From an uncultured Pseudomonadota bacterium (GTDB lineage Bacteria; Pseudomonadota; Gammaproteobacteria; Enterobacterales; Succinivibrionaceae): a DNA stretch of 45,591 nt. Numbering within the stretch: the first letter of the stretch is position 1; every line of letters starts with the position of its first letter. The notes below the pieces were generated by a model. That model had not been told where the DNA came from. It did not search any database and saw only the letters and a list, made by a program, of their open reading frames with translations. Positions 18,095 through 27,911 of this stretch are shown piece by piece. Position numbers and translations under genes: made by a program. The stretch is from NCBI GenBank assembly GCA_900319705.1, contig ONPL01000004.1:1-45591 (forward strand). Reading direction: 5' to 3'.

Positions 18095-19048
18095 ATGAAA
18101 ATAGGGCTATATAGATATAATTTGCCGTTTATCAATCCGATAAAACTGTTGGATGAAACAATGGAATCCCGTAGCGGTCTGCTAATTTATAAAGACGGCG
18201 GATGGGGAGAGATCTGTCCATTACCCGGTTTTTCATATGAAACCATAGACGAAGCTCAGGATGAAGCTCTGACCTACATCCATCACCTAGTAAGCGGAAC
18301 CAGTTATTTTCCAGAACTGCCTAGTGTTCAACATGGAGTAGACTGTATGAACTCTAAATTTGAATACAGTCAGGAAGAATATGATAAATTCCCCCCGAAT
18401 TATACATTCCTTCTTGGAAATCCAAAGGAAATAACGTACAACTGGTTCAAATTGATCGATAATTTTCCACATACAGTTAAAATTAAAGTCGGAAGACACA
18501 GTCTGAAAGAAGAATTGAAAATGCTGAAGGAAATCTGCAAAAAAAGCCCAGACGTAAAAATGATTCTTGACGCGAACGGACTATGGACAAAAGAGGAAGC
18601 TTTGTCGATAATGGGGTTCCTTAACAAAGAAAATATAGAATACATAGAGGATCCGTGCAATAATTTAGACGATAGTGATTTCGTATCCCAGCAGACAGGT
18701 ATACCAATAGCATTGGATCAGCTACTGAGATTTTGTCCGATCACAGATTGGGGAAATTTTTCAAATCTCAAGGCCGTGATTATCAAGCCTTCGATCATTG
18801 GCGGTAGCATGGCTTGCAACGCTATATGCGAGCAGGCCCAACTTTTCAATATAAAAATTGTTGCATCATCATTATTCGAATCTCAATTGGGAAATTACAA
18901 CATAAGAGAAATTGCTAGAAAAAAACTTGACTGCAAAGCTTATCATGGCCTTGATACAAACAAATATTTCAAATACAGCGTTTTCAAAAATAACAGTTTC
19001 GATGTAGATTTCAGAATGTTATCAACAATCTACGAACATGAAGATTAA
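18095..19048 (+). CDS. menC: o-Succinylbenzoate synthase
   Basis: Enolase-superfamily dehydratase converting SHCHC to o-succinylbenzoate. At 317 aa from the ATG at 18095 it matches the usual 320 aa. A longer frame from 18035 would run back into the protease gene and add 20 unrelated residues. Family marks are KIKVGRHS with the catalytic Lys, ILDANGLW and EDPCNN for metal-binding Asp/Glu, ALDQ, and IIKPSIIGG with the second Lys. It follows the M48 gene by 34 bases and precedes menE by 8. Confidence 0.93.
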   Translation: MKIGLYRYNLPFINPIKLLDETMESRSGLLIYKDGGWGEICPLPGFSYETIDEAQDEALTYIHHLVSGTSYFPELPSVQHGVDCMNSKFEYSQEEYDKFPPNYTFLLGNPKEITYNWFKLIDNFPHTVKIKVGRHSLKEELKMLKEICKKSPDVKMILDANGLWTKEEALSIMGFLNKENIEYIEDPCNNLDDSDFVSQQTGIPIALDQLLRFCPITDWGNFSNLKAVIIKPSIIGGSMACNAICEQAQLFNIKIVASSLFESQLGNYNIREIARKKLDCKAYHGLDTNKYFKYSVFKNNSFDVDFRMLSTIYEHED

Positions 19049-19056
19049 CATAACAA

Positions 19057-20478
19057 ATGCTCTCTCAAATAAACCGAATTGCACATGAATTTCCTAACAG
19101 CTTATTCTCCCTCAACCCCAAATGTACTTACCTGGAACTAGAAAGAAGAATCGAAGCAGTATCGGAACAAATTCAGCATCTTGCCAACCAGGTTCTTGTA
19201 GTTTTGGCAAGTAACACCCTCAACCATGTAATTTTAGCTTTAGCATGTTTAAGAACCGGTGTAATTTATGCACCTCTGAACAGTTCTGTATCATCTTTGC
19301 AACTTGAAAATATTTTTTCTAAATATAAATTCCAAAATTTATACGTTGACTGCAGTACAACTGTACAACCTCCAACCGGTGCAAAACAAATTAAAATCAA
19401 TTTCAATTATTGCATTCTTTGTTCGGCCGTTTATCCAGTTGTTAATATTGACGAAAACAAAATTTCTAATCTCATATTCACATCAGGCTCAACCGGGATC
19501 CCAAAGGCCGTAGCTCACAATCTAAAAGCTCATATTGCCAGCGCACTTGGTTCCGAAACCAATATACCTATAAAAAACTCCGACCGATATCTTTTTACAC
19601 TGCCCATCTTTCATATAGGAGGTTACGCAATCATCATAAAAACCATAATGGCTCAAAGTTGTATTGTATTTCCAAGCGGTAGCAGAGAATTAGATAGGGA
19701 TATTTTAAAATTTAACATAACACATCTTTCGCTTGTACCTACCCAATTGTTCCGATTGTTTGAGAAAGGATTTACATTCAAAGAATCACAAGTAAGTTAT
19801 CTTCTGTTGGGAGGCGCCTCTATACCGCGAGATTTACTGACAAAATGTCTGAAACAGAATATTAATCCATTTATTAGTTACGGTTTATCCGAAATGGCAT
19901 CCCAAGTCTGCACTAAACAAATTACCATGAGTAACATTAGTGAAACTGATACAGGAATAATCCTTCCATACCGAGAAGTCAAAATTTCATCCGAGGGGGA
20001 AATTTTAGTAAAAGGAGACACACTTTTTATGGGGTATTACAATGGAAATACAATAGATTTAAATCTTGATTCAGATGGATTTTTTCATACTCGTGATCGT
20101 GGTGAATTAATTAGCCTTAATGGTAAAAACGTACTGAAAGTAACAGGAAGACTCGACAACCAGTTTATCTCCGGCGGAGAAAATATCCAACCTGAAGAAA
20201 TAGAAAAAATCATGCTAACCAATCCGGAAATCAATAAGTGCCTCATTATCGGAATTCCTGATAAAGAATGGGGTTCAAAAGTAATCGCTTTGGTTGAAAC
20301 AAATCTCTCCAAACAGCAACTTTACAACTTCTGTAAAGCAAATCTTCTGCGACATCAAGTTCCTAAAAACTTCTATCCGATTAATGCTTTAAACATTAAT
20401 TTCGACTTTAAAATAAAGAGAAGGGAAATACAGCAACAGCTAGTCCTTTCAATAACAACAATTCATGAAATATCATAG
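19057..20478 (+). CDS. menE: o-Succinylbenzoate--CoA ligase
   Basis: ANL-superfamily adenylate-forming enzyme that makes OSB-CoA, the MenB substrate. The 473-aa protein has the AMP-binding P-loop LIFTSGSTGIPKAVAHN (about residues 140-156), SYGLSEMASQVC, the hinge region TGRLDNQFISGGENIQPEEIE, and a late Lys in KIKRREI for adenylation. It closes the men cluster. A typical SD is not evident before its ATG. It is slightly longer than E. coli MenE (451 aa). Confidence 0.93.
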   Translation: MLSQINRIAHEFPNSLFSLNPKCTYLELERRIEAVSEQIQHLANQVLVVLASNTLNHVILALACLRTGVIYAPLNSSVSSLQLENIFSKYKFQNLYVDCSTTVQPPTGAKQIKINFNYCILCSAVYPVVNIDENKISNLIFTSGSTGIPKAVAHNLKAHIASALGSETNIPIKNSDRYLFTLPIFHIGGYAIIIKTIMAQSCIVFPSGSRELDRDILKFNITHLSLVPTQLFRLFEKGFTFKESQVSYLLLGGASIPRDLLTKCLKQNINPFISYGLSEMASQVCTKQITMSNISETDTGIILPYREVKISSEGEILVKGDTLFMGYYNGNTIDLNLDSDGFFHTRDRGELISLNGKNVLKVTGRLDNQFISGGENIQPEEIEKIMLTNPEINKCLIIGIPDKEWGSKVIALVETNLSKQQLYNFCKANLLRHQVPKNFYPINALNINFDFKIKRREIQQQLVLSITTIHEIS

Positions 20479-20500
20479 TGCAAGAACAAAGTTCCTAAAG

Positions 20501-20506
20501 TATAAT
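20501..20506 (+). promoter_or_regulatory. Candidate -10 box for rnb
   Basis: TATAAT lies in the 77-base gap between menE and rnb, 49 bases before the rnb ATG. There is no convincing -35, so it is tentative; it suggests rnb can be expressed apart from the men operon. Confidence 0.35.
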
Positions 20507-20555
20507 AGCCGAGAACAGTTAGACATAGATTTACCATAATAAAAGAGAATCGTAC

Positions 20556-22529
20556 ATGTTAGATGCATCAGCTTTAGCCGTTTTACAGAAAGCCAAAAAT
20601 AAAATTATTGAATCATTTCCTATCAAGGATGGAACAGTCAGAGCAACCGACAAGAGTTTCGGTTTTCTAGAGGTAGACAATAATGAAAGCTATTTCATTG
20701 CACCTCCTGACATGAAAAAGGTTTTTCACGGAGATAAAGTCAAAGCAAGAATACGAAAGGATTCAAATGATCGCGAGCAGGCAGAACCATTTGAACTCGT
20801 AACACCGTTTATAACAAGATGTGTAGCGCGTCTGTACATGAACCATAAGAATAAAATGTTCTACGCCAAAATTGATCATCCAAACTACCGTGATCAAATT
20901 TTTGCAAAAGTTCCAAATTCCGTACGAAATCTTAATCCTAAGGACGGTGACTGGGTAATCGTTGAATTATCCGACCATCCTCTACTCAAACCGAACAATC
21001 AACCTAGCGTTATAGTAAGGGAATTGATCGCAAGAGCTGACGATCCTAAGGTTCCTTGGCTTGTTTCTCTTAGAAAGTACAATCTTCCTACTGAATGTCC
21101 TCCAGATCCAGATTCTCTTGAAATGGTGGAACAGTATGAGCACGAGGATTTAACAGATCTTTTTTTCGTGACCATAGACAGCCCAGAAACAAAAGATATG
21201 GATGATGCGCTGTACATCGAGGACAATAATGAATACTGGCTTCTGTACGTAGCTATAGCAGATCCTACAGCTTATATACAACCAGGTTCATCATTGGACA
21301 AAACTGCAGAAAAAAGAGCATTCACTTGCTACCTACCTGGTACCAACATTCCTATTATTCCTCATGTGTTCAGTGAGAATATATGTTCGATCCTTGAAGG
21401 CGAAAAAAGGAGTGTTTTATTGGCTAAGATTGTTGTAAACAAGGACGGCTCTGTATCAAATGAACCTTGCACATTCTCTCTTGCGAACATACGTTCCCAC
21501 GGCAAACTTGCCTATAATGACATTTCTGATTATCTAGAAAATAAAGAAAACTGCAGTTTTTCTCCTGATGAAAATTTAGCCAAACAACTCAAAATTTTTG
21601 AAACTTTTGCACTAACTAGAGCAAAATACCGCGAAAATCAAACGATTAGCTTTAAAGATAAACTTGATTATCACTATGTACTGAATGAAAAAGGAGCACT
21701 GGATCATATCGAGATCGAATATCGTCGCATCGCAAACCGCATAGTAGAAGAGGCAATGATCGTAGCTAATGAATGCGCAGGATCATTCCTTGCAAAAAAC
21801 TTGGGATTCGGTATCTTTAATAAACACACCGGATTTGATCAGGACAAACTTAATCAAATCATTAAAATTCTGAAAGCAAATGGCATTGACGACATTACCA
21901 GTGACGAATTGAAAACTATGTCTGGGTACTTCAATATAAGAAAAAAGGTTTCTGAGCTTCCTACTGGATATTTAGACATGAGATTGAGAAAATTCCAGGT
22001 TCCAGCAGAAATAGTCACAGCACCTGCCGAGCATTTTGGTTTAGGACTCAAAACATATGCCACATGGACATCTCCAATTCGAAAATACGGAGATATGATA
22101 AATCATAGGATCATAAAACAGTTTATTACCGGACAGCATGTAAATCCAAAACAAATGTTCAATGAAACGACATTGGAATATCTAAACCTAGGAAAAAGGA
22201 CCAACCGTTACGCTGAACGTGACGTAAAGGATTGGTTAAACATTGAATACATTGAACCGTTTATAAATACCAAAACGATATTTGAAGCCATCATCAATGA
22301 TATTTCAAGAGGTGGAATAAAGGCAGTCATAATAGAAAACGGTGCAACTGTATTTATTCCTATGTCATTGATAAATCCAACTAAAGATGAAAAGATTGTC
22401 GCAAATAACGAGGAAGGAAGAATATTCAACAATGGTAATGTCATGTTTGAACTTGCAATGAAAATAAAATTAACAATCTCGGAAATCGATAGGTACAATC
22501 GTAATATCATAGCTAGTATTGCAGAGTAG
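20556..22529 (+). CDS. rnb: Exoribonuclease II
   Basis: Processive 3'-5' hydrolytic exoribonuclease. The 657-aa protein has N-terminal cold-shock/OB domains (about residues 20-185), then the RNB catalytic domain starting at FFVTIDSPETKDMDDALYI, whose Asp cluster binds Mg2+. It ends with an S1 domain (about 560-655: IFEAIINDISRGGIKAVI). The length fits RNase II (644 aa in E. coli) rather than RNase R (about 800). A strong terminator follows. Confidence 0.93.
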   Translation: MLDASALAVLQKAKNKIIESFPIKDGTVRATDKSFGFLEVDNNESYFIAPPDMKKVFHGDKVKARIRKDSNDREQAEPFELVTPFITRCVARLYMNHKNKMFYAKIDHPNYRDQIFAKVPNSVRNLNPKDGDWVIVELSDHPLLKPNNQPSVIVRELIARADDPKVPWLVSLRKYNLPTECPPDPDSLEMVEQYEHEDLTDLFFVTIDSPETKDMDDALYIEDNNEYWLLYVAIADPTAYIQPGSSLDKTAEKRAFTCYLPGTNIPIIPHVFSENICSILEGEKRSVLLAKIVVNKDGSVSNEPCTFSLANIRSHGKLAYNDISDYLENKENCSFSPDENLAKQLKIFETFALTRAKYRENQTISFKDKLDYHYVLNEKGALDHIEIEYRRIANRIVEEAMIVANECAGSFLAKNLGFGIFNKHTGFDQDKLNQIIKILKANGIDDITSDELKTMSGYFNIRKKVSELPTGYLDMRLRKFQVPAEIVTAPAEHFGLGLKTYATWTSPIRKYGDMINHRIIKQFITGQHVNPKQMFNETTLEYLNLGKRTNRYAERDVKDWLNIEYIEPFINTKTIFEAIINDISRGGIKAVIIENGATVFIPMSLINPTKDEKIVANNEEGRIFNNGNVMFELAMKIKLTISEIDRYNRNIIASIAE

Positions 22530-22550
22530 TTTTTACTCCCCATCTAATCC

Positions 22551-22589
22551 AAAACCACAAGCCATACATATATTTAGGCTTGTGGTTTT
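22551..22589. terminator. Bidirectional terminator between rnb and prlC
   Basis: Perfect 13-bp stem (AAAACCACAAGCC at 22551-22563 pairing with 22577-22589) around a 13-base loop, A-rich on the left and T-rich on the right. It serves the convergent genes on both sides. Confidence 0.9.
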
Positions 22590-22617
22590 GTCTTATTCAG
22601 TTTGTAGCCGTCTGAAA

Positions 22618-24684
22618 CTAAATTTTCTTAATACCTTTATGCCTCAACAAAGCATCAATCTTAGGTTTTCTGCCTCTGAATTTTACAAACAGGTCTAGAG
22701 CTCCCTCGGAACCACCCTTAGATAAGATGCAATCAACAAAATCCTGTCCTGTTTTTCTGTTAAATATACCCTCTTCCTCAAAACGGCTAAAAGCGTCGGA
22801 TGATAACAATTCTGCCCACAAATAGCTATAATACCCAGCAGCATATCCTCCAGAAAAAATATGTGTAAAAGAATCCTCAAAACGATTGAAAGGTGAAACA
22901 GGAACAACTGTTACACTATCCCGGACACTTTGGATTATATTATTTACAAAAGCCTTGTTATCAGGATCATATTCATGGTGCAGTCTAAAATCCATCAAGC
23001 CAAATTCAAGCTGTCGCAACACCCACATTGCAGAATGATAATTTTTTGCCTCTATCAATTTATTGAGTTTATCTTCTGGCAGAGGCTCATTTGTATCTAC
23101 GTGAGATGATATAAATTTGAGGGCTTCAGGTTGCCAACACCAGTTTTCTAAAAACTGACTTGGCAACTCCACAGCATCCCATGAAACACCGTTAATACCG
23201 GAAACACCGCTTGTATCTACCGTAGTGAGCATCAAATTCAAGCCGTGTCCGAATTCATGAAACAGCGTAGTAATATCATCATGTGTAAGCAGTGATGGCT
23301 TATCTCCAACAGGTGAATTAAAATTACAAACAAGATAAGCAACAGGTCTTTGAACCGTTCCATCAGCTGAGATCATTCTCCCCACACACTCATCCATCCA
23401 AGCACCACCCCTTTTATGAGCTCTCGCATAAGGATCAAGGAAAAAACCAGCCTTCAGATTATCGTTTTCGTCATAAAGATCAAAAAACATAACATCTTTA
23501 TGCCATACATTAACAGACTTTGTGTTTTCAATAATCTTTACACCAAACAATTTATTTACCACAGAAAATAATCCGTTAAGAACTTTCGGCAGTGGGAAAT
23601 AAACTCTCAACTCCTCTGAAGAAATGTTATAGCGGCTCTCCTTAAGTTTTTCAGAGTAATAGGTTACATCCCATGGATTAAGTTCGTTCTTACCGAATTC
23701 TTTTCTAGCATATTCCTTCAATTCCTCAAACTCACATTTTCCCTGTTGATGACAGCATTCGGCTAAATCATAGAGAAAATCTAAAACTTGTTTCGGGCTG
23801 TCAGCCATCTTTGTTTCCAGAGAATACTGCGCATAATCATTAAATCCAAGCAGTTTGGCAAGTTGATCACGTTTATCCAAAATTTCATCTATCAATTTTT
23901 TATTATCCCATCTACCTGCATTAGGTCCGACGTCTGAAGCTCTAGTTACATATGCAATATACAGTTCCTTTCGAAGTTCCTCGTTATCAGCATAGGCAAT
24001 AATAGGAAAATATGATGGAAAATCCAGGGTAAATTCGTAACCTTCATTTCCATTTTTTTCAGCAAGCTGTTTTGCACTCTGCAGGGCAAGTTCAGGAATT
24101 CCTTTCAAATCATTCTTATCAGTAACAATTTTTTTCCAATTTAATGTTGCATCCATAACATTATTACTAAAAGTTGACGATAATTGTGCAAGTCTGCTTA
24201 CTAGTTCGCCATACTTAACTTTTTTTTCAGAATTTAGAGCAATGCCGGAAAGTCTGAAATCTCTCATAACATTCTGAATATACTTTTTCTTGTCAGAAGG
24301 AAGTTTTGTAAAACCATCAGATTCGTAAAGCTTTTTATACGCCTTGAACAACCCTTCATGCTGACCAACGTATGTGTCATAATCCGAGAGCAAAGGTAAA
24401 CATTCATCATGAACGACTCGCAGTTCATCAGAATTCATCACACTATTCAAATGAGAAACAGGAGACCACAGACTATTTAATTTATGTTCTTCTGATTCTA
24501 TCGGCGCAACTAGACTGTCGTATGTATAATCTTGAGTTTTCTCTAATTGCTTAATGGTACTGTCAACTTTGACTTTACACTGTTCTATCTGATAAACGAC
24601 AGCTTCCTTAATATCCTCAACTTTAATTTTTGAAAAATCAGGAATACCTTTTACATGAAGCAGATAATTATCATCTAAGCTCAT
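22618..24684 (-). CDS. prlC: Oligopeptidase A (M3 metallopeptidase)
   Basis: Cytoplasmic zinc oligopeptidase that degrades short peptides, including cleaved signal peptides. At 688 aa it is close to E. coli PrlC/OpdA (680 aa). The zinc motif HEFGH lies at about residue 475 in TLFHEFGHGLNLML, preceded by the typical FLDPYARAHKRGGAWM segment and followed by VELPSQFLENWCW. The C-terminal FSGGYAAGYYSYLWAELLSSD is also characteristic. AAGG lies upstream of the ATG. It is monocistronic by context. Confidence 0.95.
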   Translation of the reverse strand: MSLDDNYLLHVKGIPDFSKIKVEDIKEAVVYQIEQCKVKVDSTIKQLEKTQDYTYDSLVAPIESEEHKLNSLWSPVSHLNSVMNSDELRVVHDECLPLLSDYDTYVGQHEGLFKAYKKLYESDGFTKLPSDKKKYIQNVMRDFRLSGIALNSEKKVKYGELVSRLAQLSSTFSNNVMDATLNWKKIVTDKNDLKGIPELALQSAKQLAEKNGNEGYEFTLDFPSYFPIIAYADNEELRKELYIAYVTRASDVGPNAGRWDNKKLIDEILDKRDQLAKLLGFNDYAQYSLETKMADSPKQVLDFLYDLAECCHQQGKCEFEELKEYARKEFGKNELNPWDVTYYSEKLKESRYNISSEELRVYFPLPKVLNGLFSVVNKLFGVKIIENTKSVNVWHKDVMFFDLYDENDNLKAGFFLDPYARAHKRGGAWMDECVGRMISADGTVQRPVAYLVCNFNSPVGDKPSLLTHDDITTLFHEFGHGLNLMLTTVDTSGVSGINGVSWDAVELPSQFLENWCWQPEALKFISSHVDTNEPLPEDKLNKLIEAKNYHSAMWVLRQLEFGLMDFRLHHEYDPDNKAFVNNIIQSVRDSVTVVPVSPFNRFEDSFTHIFSGGYAAGYYSYLWAELLSSDAFSRFEEEGIFNRKTGQDFVDCILSKGGSEGALDLFVKFRGRKPKIDALLRHKGIKKI

Positions 24685-25055
24685 TCTCTTACCTTCTCTT
24701 ATATTATTTCCAACGTCAATATGTCCATATTGTAACTAGACAGGTATAAAATTTAAAGAAAATCACCTAGAAATCCCAAATTCATAGGCTCAGGGAAAGA
24801 AAGGATTCATTCATAGATAATCATAAAGGATTGCTAAAATCTAAAGCATCATATGATCAACTAGTACTAATTAAAGCAACCAATTCTTTCATAATCACAG
24901 TAAACGTTGCTGTCTGTTTCAAATCAAAACTCTAACTCTTTTCCAACCAGAAGATTTTCTTGACGCTATCATTTTCTTGTTGTCTAATATTACAGTGGAA
25001 ACAGAAGAAAGATCCAACAAGGATTAGAACAATTACAATTCCAGCCATATATGTG
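24685..25055. other. Divergent spacer prlC / histidine kinase
   Basis: About 370 bases between divergent genes. An in-frame TTG at 24960 could extend the kinase by 32 residues, but that extension is unlike a signal or membrane segment. I see no RNA gene or strong hairpin; promoters for both genes should lie here but none is clear. Confidence 0.4.
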
Positions 25056-27095
25056 ATGTTTAAGTCAAAATTTATTGATGCATTCCAAAATCAAATTAAA
25101 CAAAAATTATCAATCCAAACAATGATCTTGACATTTGTCATTGTTATTGTCCTCTCTATCATTTCATCATACATACAGATAAATCATGAAAATTTAAACA
25201 ACAAGAGAGACTTTGATATTCATATATTGGAAATAGAACTTTTAGCGAAGACTTCTCTTGTTGAAGCAATTGTTAATCATAATCAAAAAGGCATAAAAGA
25301 ATTTTTCAATCAATTAAAGAGTTGTTCTTTCATTACCTTTGCCGAATTATCAAAAAACGAAGCAAATAATTCCATAGATATTCCTGATTTCAAATATGGA
25401 AACCGCATCAACGACACCTCACAAAAAACAACTGTTAAAAATATACCGTTGGAAAGCGGAAACAAAATAATTGGCAATTTAGCAATTGCTTTCAATCAAA
25501 ACTATTTGGTTGACAATTTAAGGTTCAAACTACCGCTTGTTATCTTAATAAACTTGTTTTTGGCTATTGTTATATCTATCTGTGTAATGTTACTTATCCA
25601 CTCAATTATCATCAAACACATTATTTATCTTGTTCAAAAGACTTCAAATTCATCTATTCAAAATATCAACGAAATTCTGAGCTTGCCAAACCGGGACAAA
25701 GATATGTTTAAGAATGAACTTGATGATTTGGTCAATTCAATCAACGACATGAGACAAATGCTCTTCAATGAAATAAGGAATAACAGATTTACAAACCAGG
25801 AACTTAAAAGACAAAGAGATTTTTCAACAACACTGCTAAACTCATGTAATCTGATCATCTGTAAACTTGACCCCGAATATAAAATAGTCGATGTGAACTC
25901 ATCAACCTCACTGATGACTGGTTTTCTAGATTTCGAGATTAACGGCAAACAATGGTTAGAAGTGTTTGTAACCAGTAACAAAAGACAAGAAATCAAATCA
26001 AAACTAAAAAAATCCGTATTTTGCAATATCAAGGAACTCGCCACACAAGATCAAAATGGAAATACGTTATATCTTGAATGGTACATTGTACCATTTTATG
26101 AGGAAAACAATTTAAAATACCATATAGCTTTCGGCTATGACATCACAAAACTCAAAGACATTCAAACGAAACTAGAAAATGTAAATTCAGAACTTGAAGA
26201 GAAGATTGAAAAGCGAACCCGCAAGCTCCAGGAAGCAAACAATGATTTAAAAAGAGCGTATGATGAATTACAATCCGCACAAAAACAGCTCATTACATCA
26301 GAAACTCTAGCTTCTCTCGGTTCACTCGTCGCAGGTATATCCCATGAAATCAACACCCCGCTTGGAGTTTCTGTAACAGCCCAATCTATCATCACAGAAC
26401 AGCTTCAAAAGCTGAATTCTATTTACAACAGAATCAAAAACGGAGCAACAGTTAATTCTTTAACTTTAAAACAGCCATTAGCAATAATGGCAGAAGCAAA
26501 TGAAATTCTTGAATCCAATTTAAAACAAGCTTCAAAACTAATCAAAAGTTTTAAACAGGTTGCCGTAGATAGTTCGTCTCAAAGCATGTACCAGTTCAAT
26601 GTTCGAGAAAATCTGAACCAGACACTTTTGAGCCTATCAAACATTATAAGAAAAGAAAAACTAACAGTTAATGTAATCTGTAATTCTGAATATGCTATTT
26701 ATTCATATCCAGGAGCACTTACACAGATATATACCAATCTAATAATCAACTCGGCTCGACATGCATACACGGAAGTACCCGCAGATTCTCAGATTCAAAA
26801 GCTGATCACTATAGCAGTCACAAAACTGCCAAATGACAGATTTCAAATTATTTACCAGGATAACGGAGGTGGAATTTCCGCAGAAATACTGCCTAGAATA
26901 TTCGAACCATTCATAACCACCCAAAGAGGGAAAGGAGGTAGTGGTCTTGGGGCAAATATCATATATAATTTAGTAAATAAGGTTTTATTAGGTAAAATAT
27001 CATGTGAAAACCTGACTGCACCAACCCATGGTGCAAAATTCACGATTATTATTCCAAATCTGAAGGATAACAAAGAGGAAAGTCATGACGCTTGA
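25056..27095 (+). CDS. PAS-containing membrane sensor histidine kinase, orphan
   Basis: Membrane sensor kinase of 679 aa. TM1 is about residues 18-40, a periplasmic domain of roughly 110 residues follows, and TM2 is about 155-187. Then come a HAMP-like linker, a PAS domain (about 258-365), a long coiled coil (ENVNSELEEKIEKRTRKLQE), a HisKA box with phospho-acceptor His430 in AGISHEINTPLG, and HATPase_c with NLIINSARHAY, DNGGGIS and GGSGLGANI. The start is uncertain: ATG 25056 lacks an SD, and TTG 24960 is the alternative. There is no response regulator in the window. Its end overlaps the next gene by 11 bases. Confidence 0.88.
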   Translation: MFKSKFIDAFQNQIKQKLSIQTMILTFVIVIVLSIISSYIQINHENLNNKRDFDIHILEIELLAKTSLVEAIVNHNQKGIKEFFNQLKSCSFITFAELSKNEANNSIDIPDFKYGNRINDTSQKTTVKNIPLESGNKIIGNLAIAFNQNYLVDNLRFKLPLVILINLFLAIVISICVMLLIHSIIIKHIIYLVQKTSNSSIQNINEILSLPNRDKDMFKNELDDLVNSINDMRQMLFNEIRNNRFTNQELKRQRDFSTTLLNSCNLIICKLDPEYKIVDVNSSTSLMTGFLDFEINGKQWLEVFVTSNKRQEIKSKLKKSVFCNIKELATQDQNGNTLYLEWYIVPFYEENNLKYHIAFGYDITKLKDIQTKLENVNSELEEKIEKRTRKLQEANNDLKRAYDELQSAQKQLITSETLASLGSLVAGISHEINTPLGVSVTAQSIITEQLQKLNSIYNRIKNGATVNSLTLKQPLAIMAEANEILESNLKQASKLIKSFKQVAVDSSSQSMYQFNVRENLNQTLLSLSNIIRKEKLTVNVICNSEYAIYSYPGALTQIYTNLIINSARHAYTEVPADSQIQKLITIAVTKLPNDRFQIIYQDNGGGISAEILPRIFEPFITTQRGKGGSGLGANIIYNLVNKVLLGKISCENLTAPTHGAKFTIIIPNLKDNKEESHDA

Positions 27096-27837
27096 GAAGC
27101 TATTAAATTCTAAATATATCCAGTTCAAACAGATTTTTTTGACTGGCATAATAGTAATGATTGGAATATGTATATTATTCACTCTATACGCGATAATTAC
27201 AGGACAATTTCCACAAAACTTTATTGAAATTATATTAAGTACCCTAACAGTTGTATTCTACTGTTTTAACTCTATTATTTGTTTAAAAACGGTAAAATTA
27301 AACTCTAAAATACCATGGGGATGGATCGGAGTAGCACTCTGCACCTTAACCGAAATTTTGTTGCTAACAATCATTTGGACTAACTTTAATATATTGAGTT
27401 ACGGTCTCGGTGCCATTGCGATAACATTGACCTACACCTCAGCCATTATCCCTTTTTCTTTGATAAAGGCTCATAACAACAAGGTGTATAATCTCCTTCT
27501 TATAGCACACAGAATTATCACCCCAATTTTTGGTCTGTTGCTAATGGTTGACTTTATTTTTGAGATAACAACAAAATGGATTTTACAACTAACCTGGGGA
27601 ATGCTTCTAATCGAAATATTTATTGTACTAGCTCTATCACTGTTATACATATTTCCGCATTACAAGAAAATCAGAATTGAAGCTACTGATGAGGAAAACA
27701 TTTTCAAGGATGCCAAAGGAAACATATATCAGCTCATTTCATCTGTCGCCGATCTAGAAAAGGATGATATCGAAGAAACTATCACTTCGAATGATTCCTT
27801 ATTGAAACATGATGATTCAGAAGCTGAAAACGAATAG
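27085..27837 (+). CDS. Six-TM membrane protein coupled to the histidine kinase
   Basis: Family not recognised. The 250-aa protein has six hydrophobic segments (about residues 16-38, 46-67, 77-97, 102-125, 137-158, 164-189). A hydrophilic, acidic tail of about 60 residues rich in Asp, Glu and Ser follows, probably cytoplasmic. The start lies within the end of the kinase gene with SD GAGGA six bases before the ATG, indicating translational coupling. Context suggests a partner in sensing or signal modulation for the kinase, but nothing in the sequence shows a ligand or activity. Confidence 0.75.
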   Translation: MTLEKLLNSKYIQFKQIFLTGIIVMIGICILFTLYAIITGQFPQNFIEIILSTLTVVFYCFNSIICLKTVKLNSKIPWGWIGVALCTLTEILLLTIIWTNFNILSYGLGAIAITLTYTSAIIPFSLIKAHNNKVYNLLLIAHRIITPIFGLLLMVDFIFEITTKWILQLTWGMLLIEIFIVLALSLLYIFPHYKKIRIEATDEENIFKDAKGNIYQLISSVADLEKDDIEETITSNDSLLKHDDSEAENE

Positions 27838-27840
27838 TGC

Positions 27841-27884
27841 AAAAGGCGGTTTAATATCAAGGTTTCACGTGAAACGAGCCTTTT
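27841..27884. terminator. Terminator-like stem enclosing the parS-like palindrome
   Basis: AAAAGGC (27841-27847) can pair with GCCTTTT (27878-27884), the latter running into a T-tract; the perfect GTTTCACGTGAAAC palindrome lies inside the loop. It could end the kinase operon, but the outer stem is short. Confidence 0.4.
27862..27875. other. Candidate chromosomal parS site
   Basis: A perfect 14-bp palindrome GTTTCACGTGAAAC in the gap before the aminopeptidase gene. It fits the widely conserved ParB-binding parS consensus GTTnCACGTGnAAC at every fixed position. No parAB genes are in this window. Neighbouring genes (def cluster, trkH, recG, typA-glnA) lie in the origin half of related genomes, which fits. 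The alternative is the inner stem of a terminator. Confidence 0.6.
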
Positions 27885-27911
27885 TATCGGTATAAACAAG
27901 GAAACTAACAA

